Shown here piece after piece: positions 1-7,538 of a DNA stretch of 10,283 bases. Under the pieces are notes generated by a model, which was not told the DNA's origin, made no database searches, and saw nothing but the letters and a program-made list of their open reading frames with translations. Every line of letters starts with the position of its first letter. The first letter of the stretch is position 1. Made by a program: the position numbers and the translations under genes. Origin of the DNA: Planctomycetota bacterium (GTDB lineage: Bacteria > Planctomycetota > UBA11346); assembly GCA_013816645.1 (NCBI GenBank), contig JACDEC010000071.1, forward strand, positions 1 through 10,283. The letters are read 5' to 3'.

Positions 1-69
1 TTCCTGGACCTGCATCGCCGGCAGGGCGGCGCAGGCGGCGAACAACAGGATAGCGAGGCGGTGGCGCAT
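1..69 (-). CDS. Exported protein, N-terminal 23 codons only (runs off left edge)
   Basis: The minus strand has an ATG at 69 followed by an open frame to the window edge. The visible N-terminus is MRHRLAILLFAACAALPA followed by MQVQE: two basic residues, a hydrophobic core and a small-residue end, so it looks like a Sec signal peptide with cleavage possible after ALPA. The FAAC stretch could alternatively be read as a weak lipobox. A GGAG Shine-Dalgarno lies at 79-82 on the minus strand, 9 nt before the ATG. The mature protein is outside the window, so no function can be given. It is codirectional with rplU but separated from it by 250 nt of hairpin-rich sequence, so it may be a separate transcript. 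Confidence 0.55.
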   Translation of the reverse strand, partial: MRHRLAILLFAACAALPAMQVQE

Positions 70-90
70 GCGGCGGTGCTCCAAATGACG

Positions 91-117
91 GCGCCACAGC
101 CTAAGCGGCTGTGGCGC
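91..117 (-). terminator. Perfect 11-bp hairpin between rplU and the next gene
   Basis: GCGCCACAGCC at 91-101 pairs perfectly with GGCTGTGGCGC at 107-117 around a 5-nt loop. On the minus strand it is followed by CGTCATTTGG, which is only weakly T-rich, so classic intrinsic termination is uncertain. It ends 8 nt before the GGAG ribosome site of the gene starting at 69, so it could also act as a leader structure for that gene. Confidence 0.4.
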
Positions 118-257
118 ATGACCATGGAAAGCGGATACAGGCCTGGAACGTGGACGACACGGTGGAGTTACCATCCGTCGGCGAAGCCGACCCAGGAGCT
201 GTCCTTCTTAGGGGGCAGCGCCAGAAGCGCGTTCGTTGGGGGGCGAGCCCCGCGAGC

Positions 258-279
258 CGGATGCCCTTTGGGGCATCCG
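258..279 (-). terminator. Perfect 9-bp hairpin 40 nt after the rplU stop
   Basis: CGGATGCCC at 258-266 pairs with GGGCATCCG at 271-279 around a 4-nt loop. It lies 40 nt beyond the rplU stop codon and would stabilise or terminate that transcript. No T-run follows on either strand, so intrinsic termination is not demonstrated; an mRNA 3'-end stabiliser is equally possible. Confidence 0.4.
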
Positions 280-319
280 CCGCCCGGAGCGGAGCGGAGG
301 GCCGCCTGATGCGGCTCCC

Positions 320-625
320 TCAACCAATCGAAACGATCTCGACCACGGTGTGGGCATGACGGAAGCCGCGGCGCTTCATGTTGCGCTTGCGACGCTTGTA
401 CTTGCCGATGGTGATCTTCTCGCCACGCGGGTGGTCGATGACCTTGCAGACGGCCTTGGCGCCGGCGACGTACGGGGCGCCGACCTGCACGCCGGCATCG
501 CTGGCGAGCAGCAGGACCGGCAGTTCGATGGTCGCGCCGACGTCGGCGATGGAACGGTCGAGGGTCAGCTTTTCGCCGGTGGTGGCGCGGTACTGGCGTC
601 CGCGATCGTCGATGACTGCGTACAT
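320..625 (-). CDS. rplU: 50S ribosomal protein L21
   Basis: This 101-aa protein is full length for bacterial L21, which binds 23S rRNA in the large ribosomal subunit. It opens with MYAVIDDRGRQYRA, the family N-terminus (MYAVI-x-x-G-K/R-Q-Y), and has the basic L21 signature near the C-terminus, KYKRRKRNMKRRGFRHAHT. The chosen ATG at 625 matches the family start and has GGAG at 632-635, 6 nt upstream; a TTG start 27 nt further out would add nine non-family residues. It lies 56 nt downstream of the RNase E/G gene on the same strand, an arrangement (RNase G/E beside L21) seen in several bacteria. The usual next gene, rpmA for L27, is absent here. Confidence 0.97.
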   Translation of the reverse strand: MYAVIDDRGRQYRATTGEKLTLDRSIADVGATIELPVLLLASDAGVQVGAPYVAGAKAVCKVIDHPRGEKITIGKYKRRKRNMKRRGFRHAHTVVEIVSIG

Positions 626-661
626 GTGAAACTCCAAGTCCTGGATGCTCAAGTAGTTATA
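626..661 (-). promoter_or_regulatory. Possible rplU-proximal promoter and ribosome site
   Basis: In the 56-nt gap between RNase E/G and rplU the minus strand reads TATAAC (plus 656-661), five of six matches to the sigma70 -10 box. It would place a start near 648-649 and leave a short leader containing the GGAG ribosome site. A poor -35 match (CTGAAC) lies 18 bp upstream within the RNase stop region. A 5-bp stem, CCGCC at 662-666 with GGCGG at 671-675, lies in the spacer. The -10 match is visible; promoter activity is inference, and rplU may simply be cotranscribed with the RNase gene. Confidence 0.3.
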
Positions 662-681
662 CCGCCCGGAGGCGGCAGGGT

Positions 682-2517
682 TCAGCGCCGACGGCGGCGC
701 CCCCCGGAATGGCGGCCGGGCATGCTAGCTGGACGACCTGGTTGCGCAAGCTCAGGCGGACGCGGGGCGGGGGCCACGGTCACCGGACGGTTGGGGCTGA
801 AGAGCAGTCGGCGCAGCACGTCGGCCTCGTCCCAGATCGATGCGGGACCACGAACCGCCAGCGGCGCGGCGACCGGTGCCGACTCATCCTCGACGCGCAC
901 CAGCTTGCGCACTTCGCCCTCCTCGAGCTCGCGCTCGAGCTGATCGGGCTTCATGGCGGCGAGTTCGCGGGCCAGGGCCATGGCCTTGGCGCGCTCGACC
1001 ATCAACGGCGCGAGCAGGCTCGGCCGCACGGGTTGCTCGCGGCCACGATCACGACCGCGCTCGCCCTTGCGGGCGGTCGGGATGAGGCGGAATTCGCGGG
1101 CCTTCATCAAGGTGTCGCCGGTGAAGACCACGCGGCAATCGTGCTGCGCCTCGAGGCCGGCGAGCTCGTGATGACGAGCGTTGAGGATGGTGATCGCCAT
1201 GTCCTGCGGGACCACGACTTCGAGTCGGCTCAGGCTCTTGCCGGAGAGCGCCTCGCGCACCGAGCGCATGCAATCGATCTCGAAGGTTTCGGGCGTCTTG
1301 ATCGAACCGACGCCGACGCAGTACGGGCACTCCGCAGAGGCCAGCAGCTTGTGGCTGGGGCGGGTGCGCTGGCGGGTCATCTCGAGCAGGCCGAAGCGCG
1401 AGAGCGAGCTGACCTGGATCTTGGCCTTGTCGTGCGACAGCGCGCGGCGCAGGCCGAGCTGGACCAGGCGTTGGTGCTCGCGCGACTCCATGTCGATGAA
1501 GTCGATGATGATCAGGCCGCCGAGGTCGCGCAGGATGAGCTGCTCGGCGATCGCGCTGATCGCCTCGAGGTTGGTCATCAGCGCGGTGCTCTCGACGTCG
1601 CCCGAGCCGCGGTTGCGCGCCGAGTTGACGTCGATCGAAACCAGGGCCTCGGTCTGCTCGATGACGATGGTGCCGCCCGAGGGCAGCTGGACCTTGCGGT
1701 CGGAAATGCCGGCGATGCGCTCTTCGATGCCGTAATAGCTGAACAGCGGCAGCGCTTCGCGGTGCAACTGGATCTTGTTGCACAGCTCGGGCATGAATAC
1801 CTGCGCGAAGGCGCGGGCCTCGTCGAACAGCTTCTCCTGATCGATGATGATCGCTTCGACGTCCGAGGCGCCGAGGTCGCGGAGCGTGCGCACCACGACG
1901 TCGGCCTCCTGGTACAGGCACGCGGGAGCGCGGACGCGCGACGTGCGCTCCGACACCTCGGACCACAGGCGCTTGAGGAACTCGTAGTCGAGGCGGATCT
2001 CGTCGTCCTGGCGGTCGGCGCCGGCGGTGCGCACGATGAAGCCGAATCCCTCGGGCGGCTCGAAAGTGGCGAGCAGGCCCTTGAGCCGCTTGCGCACAGC
2101 CTGGTCCTCGATGCGCTTCGACACGCCCTTGATCTGGGTCGCGCTCATGAGCACGAGGTAGCGGCCGGGCAGGCTGAGGTAGGTGCTGACGCACGGCCCC
2201 TTGTCCTTGATCGCCTCCTTGGTGATCTGGACCACGATCTCCTGGCCGGACTGCAGGACGTGCTCGATGCGGGCGTTGGCGCCTTTGTCGTGCTGGACCT
2301 CGTCGATGTGGATGAAGCCGTTCTTGCCGGCGCCGAGATCGAGGAACGCCGCATCGAGGCTGGGCTCGACGTTGGCGACGCGCGCCTTGTAGATGTTGCC
2401 GAGGTGCTGGCCGTCGCCGATGCGCTCGTGGAGGAGGGTGTCGAGCCGACCGTCGCGGATGACGCCGACGCGCAGTTCCTGCTCGTCGACGACGTTCATG
2501 AGGATGTGAGTGGGCAT
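682..2517 (-). CDS. rng: Ribonuclease E/G family endoribonuclease
   Basis: This 611-aa cytoplasmic protein is a ribonuclease E/G, which cuts single-stranded A/U-rich RNA in rRNA maturation and mRNA decay. The S1-type RNA-binding region is around residues 36-125 (GNIYKARVANVEPSLDAAF, GKNGFIH). The catalytic DNase I-like region has ALVSIDVNSA and GGLIIIDFIDM; D296 and D339 align in motif and spacing (43 residues) with the metal-binding aspartates D303 and D346 of E. coli RNase E. The zinc-link CPYC (C397, C400) is intact. The catalytic half is therefore complete. Beyond about residue 475 a charged, proline-rich tail ends in GGRRRRR, making it longer than E. coli RNase G (489 aa) but far shorter than E. 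coli RNase E. The ATG at 2517 has a weak AGGA 10 nt upstream; M7 is an alternative. rplU follows downstream. The choice between rne and rng as a name is uncertain. Confidence 0.95.
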   Translation of the reverse strand: MPTHILMNVVDEQELRVGVIRDGRLDTLLHERIGDGQHLGNIYKARVANVEPSLDAAFLDLGAGKNGFIHIDEVQHDKGANARIEHVLQSGQEIVVQITKEAIKDKGPCVSTYLSLPGRYLVLMSATQIKGVSKRIEDQAVRKRLKGLLATFEPPEGFGFIVRTAGADRQDDEIRLDYEFLKRLWSEVSERTSRVRAPACLYQEADVVVRTLRDLGASDVEAIIIDQEKLFDEARAFAQVFMPELCNKIQLHREALPLFSYYGIEERIAGISDRKVQLPSGGTIVIEQTEALVSIDVNSARNRGSGDVESTALMTNLEAISAIAEQLILRDLGGLIIIDFIDMESREHQRLVQLGLRRALSHDKAKIQVSSLSRFGLLEMTRQRTRPSHKLLASAECPYCVGVGSIKTPETFEIDCMRSVREALSGKSLSRLEVVVPQDMAITILNARHHELAGLEAQHDCRVVFTGDTLMKAREFRLIPTARKGERGRDRGREQPVRPSLLAPLMVERAKAMALARELAAMKPDQLERELEEGEVRKLVRVEDESAPVAAPLAVRGPASIWDEADVLRRLLFSPNRPVTVAPAPRPPELAQPGRPASMPGRHSGGRRRRR

Positions 2518-2763
2518 GGTGCCTGAGTCCTGGATGCGTGGGTGGCATTTCCGTCATCCCGGCCAGCCGGGGCGGTCAACGCCGATGAAGCGGGGATCCT
2601 CGCGCGCGGGTCGATCGGCGCAATGGTCAAGGCGACCAGGTGGGCGATCAGCCAGTCACCGATGCCACGGGCGGCCGTTTGGCGTTTCGGGTGCCAAGGT
2701 TGGCATACCCTCCTTCTCGCAACGCATTCCTCTCCGCTAGCTCACCCCCGCCAAGGAATCAGC
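2518..2763. other. Divergent intergenic region between RNase E/G and the secreted protein
   Basis: These 246 nt separate two genes transcribed away from each other and so should hold both promoters. No strong -35/-10 pair was found for either direction; the GC-rich sequence only offers TTGACC-like boxes without a matching -10. The plus-strand frame can be extended upstream to an ATG at 2542, but that extension lacks a ribosome site and would bury the signal peptide, so it is treated as noncoding. The notable element is the TGCCAA/TTGGCA dyad at 2679-2705. Confidence 0.6.
2679..2705. promoter_or_regulatory. TGCCAA-GG-TTGGCA dyad plus third half-site, candidate operator
   Basis: TGCCAA at 2692-2697 and TTGGCA at 2700-2705 form a perfect 6+2+6 inverted repeat. 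A further TTGGC at 2679-2683 lies 21 bp, two helical turns, before the TTGGC at 2700. The cluster sits 59-85 bp upstream of the GTG start of the secreted protein. A 2-nt loop cannot form an RNA hairpin, so a protein-binding site on DNA is the more natural reading. The repeat is visible; the regulator and its effect are unknown. Confidence 0.35.
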
Positions 2764-5745
2764 GTGACGATCATCCGCCTATCCCTCTGCCTCGCCGCTT
2801 CGCTGACCGTTGTGCCGATCGCCAGCGCAGAGGAGATCGCGCCGACGGTCGTGATCGCCGAAGGGGAATCGTTCACCGCTGCGGCCGGTTCCGGGTGGAT
2901 GGCCACCCATCAGGACGACAGCTATGCCAGCCACACCTACGGCGGCATGTGGGTGATGAACGGAGGATTGCTCGGCGCCGCGCCCGACAGCGCTGGCGCA
3001 GTGGCGACCACCACCGTCCAGGTGCCGACCGCGGGCGCCTACCGGGTGTGGAGCAAGTACCAGGCGCCCCCCTACTTCAACTTCACGCACCGCATCGAGG
3101 TGATCCAAGGCGGCAAGACGGTGCACGCCCACGACTACGGCAAGATCGACGCGCCCCGGATGTGGAGCTTCTCGGCCGGCCTGCACCGCCAGCTCTGGTG
3201 GTCGTGGGGGCTGGACCATGACGCAGCCGAGGCGCCCGCGGCGATGGCGACCCTGGCCGCCGGACCAGCCGAGATCCGCATCTCGACCATCGCCAATCCC
3301 CAACCAGCTGGCGATCGCTTCATCGACTTCGTGGTGCTCACCACCGAACCCGGTGACACCTACCGGGGGTTCAAGCCCTATGGCGTCGGTAGCCCGTTCA
3401 TGCTCGAAGCCATGGCGGCGAGCCGGGTGTACCTGCGCTTCAAGAACAGCGGCCCTGCGCCGGCCCGTCTGACCGCCAGCACCGCCGGCCACATGCAGCC
3501 GCTCTATGGCGGCCAGAGCGGCACGTTCCCCGACGGGGACGTCGCACCCGGCCAATGGAGCGGCTGGTTCAACATCGCCACGATCTGCCGGCTGGCCCAC
3601 GATGAAGGGGTGACGCTCAATCTGCCCGGGGCCGCCGACATCGAGGTCGAGGTGGCTCGTGATCCCGAGGGCAAGGAGCTGCGCGGTCAGGCCACCGTCC
3701 CCAATGGGGAAGCCCTGATCCTGCCGATCGATATCGCCTGGAACCCCAAGGCACGGGCGCAGTCCAACCGCGCGCACGCGCGCCAGGTCATCGCCGACGC
3801 CAAAGGCACCTGGCGTCGCGCCAACGGTGGAAAGAAGCCCGCGCTCATCCCATTCTACGGCGCCTTCAATGGTCCGGCATGGTCCCACGAACTGAAGGAT
3901 GCGCTGGGCTACAATACCGTGCTGCCTGACGCCTACCCCCAGCTCGAGATCGACGGCTATCACCAGCACAAGGTCGGCAAGGAGGCGATCACCGCCTACG
4001 CGGCCACCCTGACACCCGAGCAGCGCCAGCGCATGCGCATCCTCAGCTTCGGCGACGAGATCCACATCGGCGGGATCGACTACAACGATCCGGCCAACAC
4101 CCCCAAGTTCCAGGCCTGGCTCGCCCAACGCGGTTTGGGCGCGGCCGAACTCGGCGTGGCGAGCGACCAGGCGACGCTGACCAAGCAGGCAGGATCCCGC
4201 CTGACCTGGTGGGCCAAACTGTTCGAAGAGCAACAGGTGTTCGCCACGTTCGCGGCGAGCACCAAGGTCGCCGAGGAGACGCTCCACCCGAAGGTGCTCA
4301 CCGGCGCCAACTACTCGCCGCACAGCTTGCCCCAGTACTACGGACCGATCCACCAATGGATCGACCTCTTCCGCCACCGCGGCATGAGCGCGTTCTGGAC
4401 CGAGGACTACATCTTCAGCACGCCCGAATCGCCGCAGATGATCGGCTGGATGCTCGCCACCGCGCGCTGCGGCACCAAGTACCACGACCTGCCCATCCAC
4501 TTCTACGTCATGCCGCACGCACCCGGCCAGACTCCGGGAAACCTGCGCCGCAGCATGCTCTACGCGATCGGCGCCGGCGCCGATCACATCGACAATTTCT
4601 GGGTCGGGCCAGCCGAGTACTTCACCGAGAACTTCGTCGACTGGTCGCACCCCGAGAGCTTCAAGGTGTTGTCCGAGTCCATCCACGACACCGGCGAAGT
4701 CGAAGCCATCGCGCACGGCGGCAAACCCAGAGTCGCCACGGTCGCCGTCCTGCTCAGCAAGGCCACGGACTTCAACGAAGGACGGGTGGCGGTCGATGGA
4801 CAGAAGGATCCGTTCGTGTCGCAGTGCACCAACGAGCCTTCCCGCCTGGTCCAAACCATCGGCCGGAAGGACGCGCAACTGCTCTACCTCGCCGCCCGGC
4901 AGGCCGGCGTCGACGTCGACCTGATCACCGAGGACGACATCGCCGAGCTCGACGCGCTGAAGCAGTACGCGGTGGTCTACGCTGCCGGCGAATGGATCGA
5001 AAGCCGCGCCACCGCCAAGCTCGATGCCTGGGTCCAGGCCGGTGGCACGTTGTACGCCTCAGCGGGCCTCGGCGCGCGCAACGAGCACGACGAAGCGAAC
5101 CCCGCCTACCTCAAGATCCTCGGCCTCGCCGAGACCAGCCTGGTCAAGGACACCTGGTGCCTGCGCCCATTGCTCGAACTGCCGCTCGCCAAGCCCATCG
5201 ACACCATGACGGTCGACGGTGCGCTCATCCCCGCGGTGGCGTTCAAGCAGGTGCTCAAGCCGACGTCTGCCACTGTCCTGGGCACCTGGAGCGACGGTGC
5301 CCCCGCGGCGACGATGCACGCCTACGGCGCGGGCAAGGCCTACGCGATCGGAACCGCGGCCGGTCATGCCTGCTACAAGACCGCGCTGCGCGTGGTGCCG
5401 TTCGCGCGCGGCGGTCGCAAGAGCATCTATACGCCGATCATCACCGACCCGGCGGCCGTCTCCCTGGTGCGCCTGCCGCTCGCCGGCCTGGTACCCGAAG
5501 TCACGACCGGCGATGCGAGCATCGAGGCGCTGCTGCTCGAGAACACCGGCGGCACGCTGCTGACGCTGGTCAATTGGTCGGACCAGCCACGTAAGGATCT
5601 GAAGGTCTCGGTGCGACTGGCTGCGGCTCCGAAGAGCGCACGTTCGGTCAGCGGGCAGCGCGAGATCGCGGTCACGTACGCCGACGGCATCGCCTCGTTC
5701 AGCATCGACCTCACCGAAGCGGACTACATCGTTCTCGCCAAGTGA
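2764..5745 (+). CDS. Secreted multidomain glycoside-hydrolase-like protein (993 aa)
   Basis: I take the GTG at 2764 as start: AAGGA lies at 2753-2757, 6 nt upstream, and the protein then begins with a clear Sec signal peptide (TIIRLSLCLAASLTVVPIASA) cut after residue 22. Residues about 25-200 look like a beta-sandwich, possibly carbohydrate-binding (AGAYRVWSKYQ, RFIDFVVLTTEP), with a second beta region to about 325. Residues about 355-640 look like a TIM barrel of glycosidase type; E432 in SFGDEIHIG and E547 in FWTEDY are the best candidate catalytic acids. Residues about 655-790 resemble the flavodoxin/GATase-like domain that follows the barrel in GH42-type beta-galactosidases (YAVVYAAGEWI, WVQAGGTLYASAGLG). 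A C-terminal beta domain ends in ADYIVLAK. A periplasmic or extracellular glycan-degrading role is inferred; no family was confirmed and the substrate is unknown. It stands alone between two oppositely transcribed blocks. Confidence 0.85.
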   Translation: MTIIRLSLCLAASLTVVPIASAEEIAPTVVIAEGESFTAAAGSGWMATHQDDSYASHTYGGMWVMNGGLLGAAPDSAGAVATTTVQVPTAGAYRVWSKYQAPPYFNFTHRIEVIQGGKTVHAHDYGKIDAPRMWSFSAGLHRQLWWSWGLDHDAAEAPAAMATLAAGPAEIRISTIANPQPAGDRFIDFVVLTTEPGDTYRGFKPYGVGSPFMLEAMAASRVYLRFKNSGPAPARLTASTAGHMQPLYGGQSGTFPDGDVAPGQWSGWFNIATICRLAHDEGVTLNLPGAADIEVEVARDPEGKELRGQATVPNGEALILPIDIAWNPKARAQSNRAHARQVIADAKGTWRRANGGKKPALIPFYGAFNGPAWSHELKDALGYNTVLPDAYPQLEIDGYHQHKVGKEAITAYAATLTPEQRQRMRILSFGDEIHIGGIDYNDPANTPKFQAWLAQRGLGAAELGVASDQATLTKQAGSRLTWWAKLFEEQQVFATFAASTKVAEETLHPKVLTGANYSPHSLPQYYGPIHQWIDLFRHRGMSAFWTEDYIFSTPESPQMIGWMLATARCGTKYHDLPIHFYVMPHAPGQTPGNLRRSMLYAIGAGADHIDNFWVGPAEYFTENFVDWSHPESFKVLSESIHDTGEVEAIAHGGKPRVATVAVLLSKATDFNEGRVAVDGQKDPFVSQCTNEPSRLVQTIGRKDAQLLYLAARQAGVDVDLITEDDIAELDALKQYAVVYAAGEWIESRATAKLDAWVQAGGTLYASAGLGARNEHDEANPAYLKILGLAETSLVKDTWCLRPLLELPLAKPIDTMTVDGALIPAVAFKQVLKPTSATVLGTWSDGAPAATMHAYGAGKAYAIGTAAGHACYKTALRVVPFARGGRKSIYTPIITDPAAVSLVRLPLAGLVPEVTTGDASIEALLLENTGGTLLTLVNWSDQPRKDLKVSVRLAAAPKSARSVSGQREIAVTYADGIASFSIDLTEADYIVLAK

Positions 5746-5773
5746 GCGCGGCGACCAACCGCTGAAACGACAA

Positions 5774-5798
5774 CGGCTCCCGGCAATGCCGGGAGCCG
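5774..5798. terminator. Hairpin terminator between convergent genes
   Basis: CGGCTCCCGGC at 5774-5784 pairs perfectly with GCCGGGAGCCG at 5788-5798 around a 3-nt loop. It lies 28 nt after the stop of the secreted protein and 29 nt after the pilQ stop on the other strand, so it can serve both transcripts. The minus-strand exit reads TTGTCGTTTC, weakly T-rich; the plus-strand exit has no T-run. A bidirectional terminator is the simplest explanation. Confidence 0.7.
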
Positions 5799-5827
5799 CA
5801 TGGCCCTGAAACCCGATCGACCAGAAG

Positions 5828-7513
5828 CTATTCGCGCAGCGTGCGCTGCTGCTCGCCCTGCTGGCTGGCCTTCTGCGGCAGGCCCGAGATGCGCTCGGCC
5901 AGGCGCGCCTTCTCCTCGCCCATGACATCACGTTCCTGGTTGGCGATGACGCGCGGGGTGATGAAGATGGTCAAGTTGCGCTGCTCGACGGTGTCCGACT
6001 GCTTCTTGAAGAGCCAACCGAGCACCGGGATGCGGTTCACGCCCGGGATCGAACGATCGTCCTCGGTCACCTTGTTCTTGAGGATGCCGCCGATCACCGC
6101 GGTGCCGCCGTCGTTGACCATGATGTTGGTCTTGACCTTGGTGATGGTCTTCTGCGGCAGCTGGATGCTCACGCCCCCGTCGCCAACACCAGCGGTGAAT
6201 GTCTGCAAAGTGGCGTTCTCGTCCGAGGCGGTGAGGTCGATCGACACGAAGCCATCGCTGGTGATGTGCGGCGTGACGTTGATGGTGATGCCATCGGTCA
6301 CCGGGCTCGATTTGGCTTCGGCGAGGGTGATGGTGCTCGGCGTTCCTGCCGAGCCCTGGGAGATGGTCTGCTCGGCGAAGCGCAGCTCGCGGCCGATGCG
6401 GATCTCGGCCGGACGGTTGTCGAGGGTCAGCAACTGCGGGGTCTGGATGATCTCGGTCGATGCGAAGGTCGATATCGCCTCGAACGTGAGCGCAGCGCTG
6501 ATGTTGCCGGTGCTGGTCGGGATGGCCCCCGGCGGATTGAACGGATCGACCGCGCTCGCGTCGGTGCGCAGGCCACCCAGAGTCGCGGTCGGGTTGGCGG
6601 CGAAGGGCCGGAAGGTGCCGCCGATGCGTCCGAAATCCTCGACATCGAAGCCGAGCGAGATCGGGTCGAACCCGAGGCGTTCCGCTTCCGAGGTCGAGTA
6701 TTCGACGAACTTCATTTCAATGAGCACTTCGCGCGTGCGCGTGTCGAGCTGATCGAGGATCTTGGCGGCCGCTTCGAGATTGGGCGGGGTGTCGGTGAGC
6801 ACCAGGCTGTTGGTGCGCGCGTCGTGCACGACCTTGCCGTCGGCGCTCAGCGCCACGGCGATGCTGCCCGAGGCGGTCGCGCCGTCGGTGTAGTTCAGTC
6901 GGTAGACGATGGTCTGCAGATCCTTCTGCACGTTCGCCTTGGAGACGACGCGGATGATCTGGTAGTTCTGCTCGATCCAGGTGTAGCCGGTGGCTTTGAC
7001 GATGACGTCGAGGGCCTCGCGCCAGGGCACGCCGTTGAGGGTCATGGTCAGCCGGCGGCTGGAGTCGACGTCGTCCGAGATGACGATGTTGACGTTGGCC
7101 TGCCGGGCGAGGGCCTCGAGAACCACGGTCAGCCGCGCATCCTGGAACTCCATGCGCACCTTGGGCGGGCGGGTCAGCTGCCAGACCCGTTCGCTGCGCT
7201 TCTCGATCACGAAGTCGTAGCGGTCGGCGATCTGCTCGACCGCCTCCTGCCAGGTGACGTTGACCAACCGCAAGGTGATGCGTGGCTGGTCCGCCTCGTT
7301 GCAGACCACGTTCACGCCCGCGCGACGGCTGATCCACTGCAACACGGTCTCGAGCGGTTTATCGGTGGTTTCGATGTTGAGCAGCGCTTGGGCGCTGGCG
7401 ACATCGGTGGGAGTCGTTCCCGCGGCAGGTGCCACGGGCTCGGCCGCCATGGCCCAGGTCGGGGCGGCCGTGACGAGAGCGGCCAGAGTGAACACGACGG
7501 AGCGCAGCTTCAT
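5828..7513 (-). CDS. pilQ: Type IV pilus secretin PilQ (outer-membrane channel)
   Basis: This 561-aa protein is a secretin, the multimeric outer-membrane gate through which a type IV pilus (or a type II secretion pseudopilus) passes. A signal peptide ends near AMA, residues 21-23. Two tandem STN-like short domains follow (about 45-115 and 120-190; each has a pattern like LETVLQWISRRAGVNVV), then an N1-type ring domain (about 200-258, ending PPNLEAAAKILDQLDT). The secretin core spans about 262-525, with VLIEMKFVEYS, TPQLLTLDNRPAEI, TAVIGGILKNK and the hallmark IPVLGWLFKKQ near 495-505. No AMIN peptidoglycan-binding domain is seen at the N-terminus. The ATG at 7513 has AGGA 6 nt upstream. It is the last gene of the pil cluster, 25 nt after its neighbour, which argues for PilQ over GspD. 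Confidence 0.93.
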   Translation of the reverse strand: MKLRSVVFTLAALVTAAPTWAMAAEPVAPAAGTTPTDVASAQALLNIETTDKPLETVLQWISRRAGVNVVCNEADQPRITLRLVNVTWQEAVEQIADRYDFVIEKRSERVWQLTRPPKVRMEFQDARLTVVLEALARQANVNIVISDDVDSSRRLTMTLNGVPWREALDVIVKATGYTWIEQNYQIIRVVSKANVQKDLQTIVYRLNYTDGATASGSIAVALSADGKVVHDARTNSLVLTDTPPNLEAAAKILDQLDTRTREVLIEMKFVEYSTSEAERLGFDPISLGFDVEDFGRIGGTFRPFAANPTATLGGLRTDASAVDPFNPPGAIPTSTGNISAALTFEAISTFASTEIIQTPQLLTLDNRPAEIRIGRELRFAEQTISQGSAGTPSTITLAEAKSSPVTDGITINVTPHITSDGFVSIDLTASDENATLQTFTAGVGDGGVSIQLPQKTITKVKTNIMVNDGGTAVIGGILKNKVTEDDRSIPGVNRIPVLGWLFKKQSDTVEQRNLTIFITPRVIANQERDVMGEEKARLAERISGLPQKASQQGEQQRTLRE

Positions 7514-7538
7514 AAGGTGTCCTGGGTTCTCGACTCGT

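Larger units (their letters stand above)
70..319. other. Hairpin-rich intergenic gap after rplU
   Basis: No convincing gene is present in these 250 nt. Reading frames that cross it lack ribosome sites and recognisable products. It holds three perfect inverted repeats (91-117, 177-191 and 258-279). There is also a 5-bp stem, 301-305 with 311-315, which lies partly in this gap just after the rplU stop. The 177-191 element is GTCGGC-GAA-GCCGAC. No tRNA, 4.5S, 6S or RNase P core motif was recognised. It could be a rho-dependent termination region, an mRNA leader for the gene starting at 69, or an unrecognised structured RNA. Confidence 0.5.

Noticed and set aside
709..2526. A 605-codon plus-strand frame opposite the RNase E/G gene
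   Set aside because: It is an antisense shadow of a high-GC coding sequence: low-complexity (A, D, L, V, R-rich), no ribosome site, no family pattern, while the minus-strand gene has clear catalytic motifs.
2659..2706. Minus-strand 16-codon frame with AAGGAGG just before its ATG (start at 2706)
   Set aside because: Only 2 nt separate the ribosome site and the ATG, and the frame is very short with no recognisable product; probably chance in the divergent region.
2692..2715. Possible sigma54 promoter (TGGCA) upstream of the secreted protein
   Set aside because: The GC of the -12 element is not at the required 10-bp spacing from the GG.
2700..2728. TTGGCA read as a -35 box for the secreted protein gene
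   Set aside because: The hexamer 17 bp downstream (CGCATT) matches the -10 consensus poorly; the repeat is better explained as a dyad.
2542..2763. N-terminal extension of the secreted protein from an ATG at 2542
   Set aside because: It would place 74 unlike residues before a perfect signal peptide and has no ribosome site, while GTG 2764 has AAGGA 6 nt upstream.
2779..4878. A 699-codon minus-strand frame opposite the secreted protein
   Set aside because: Antisense shadow with Gly/Val/Asp/Arg-rich low-complexity translation and no signal; the plus-strand gene has a signal peptide and a Shine-Dalgarno.
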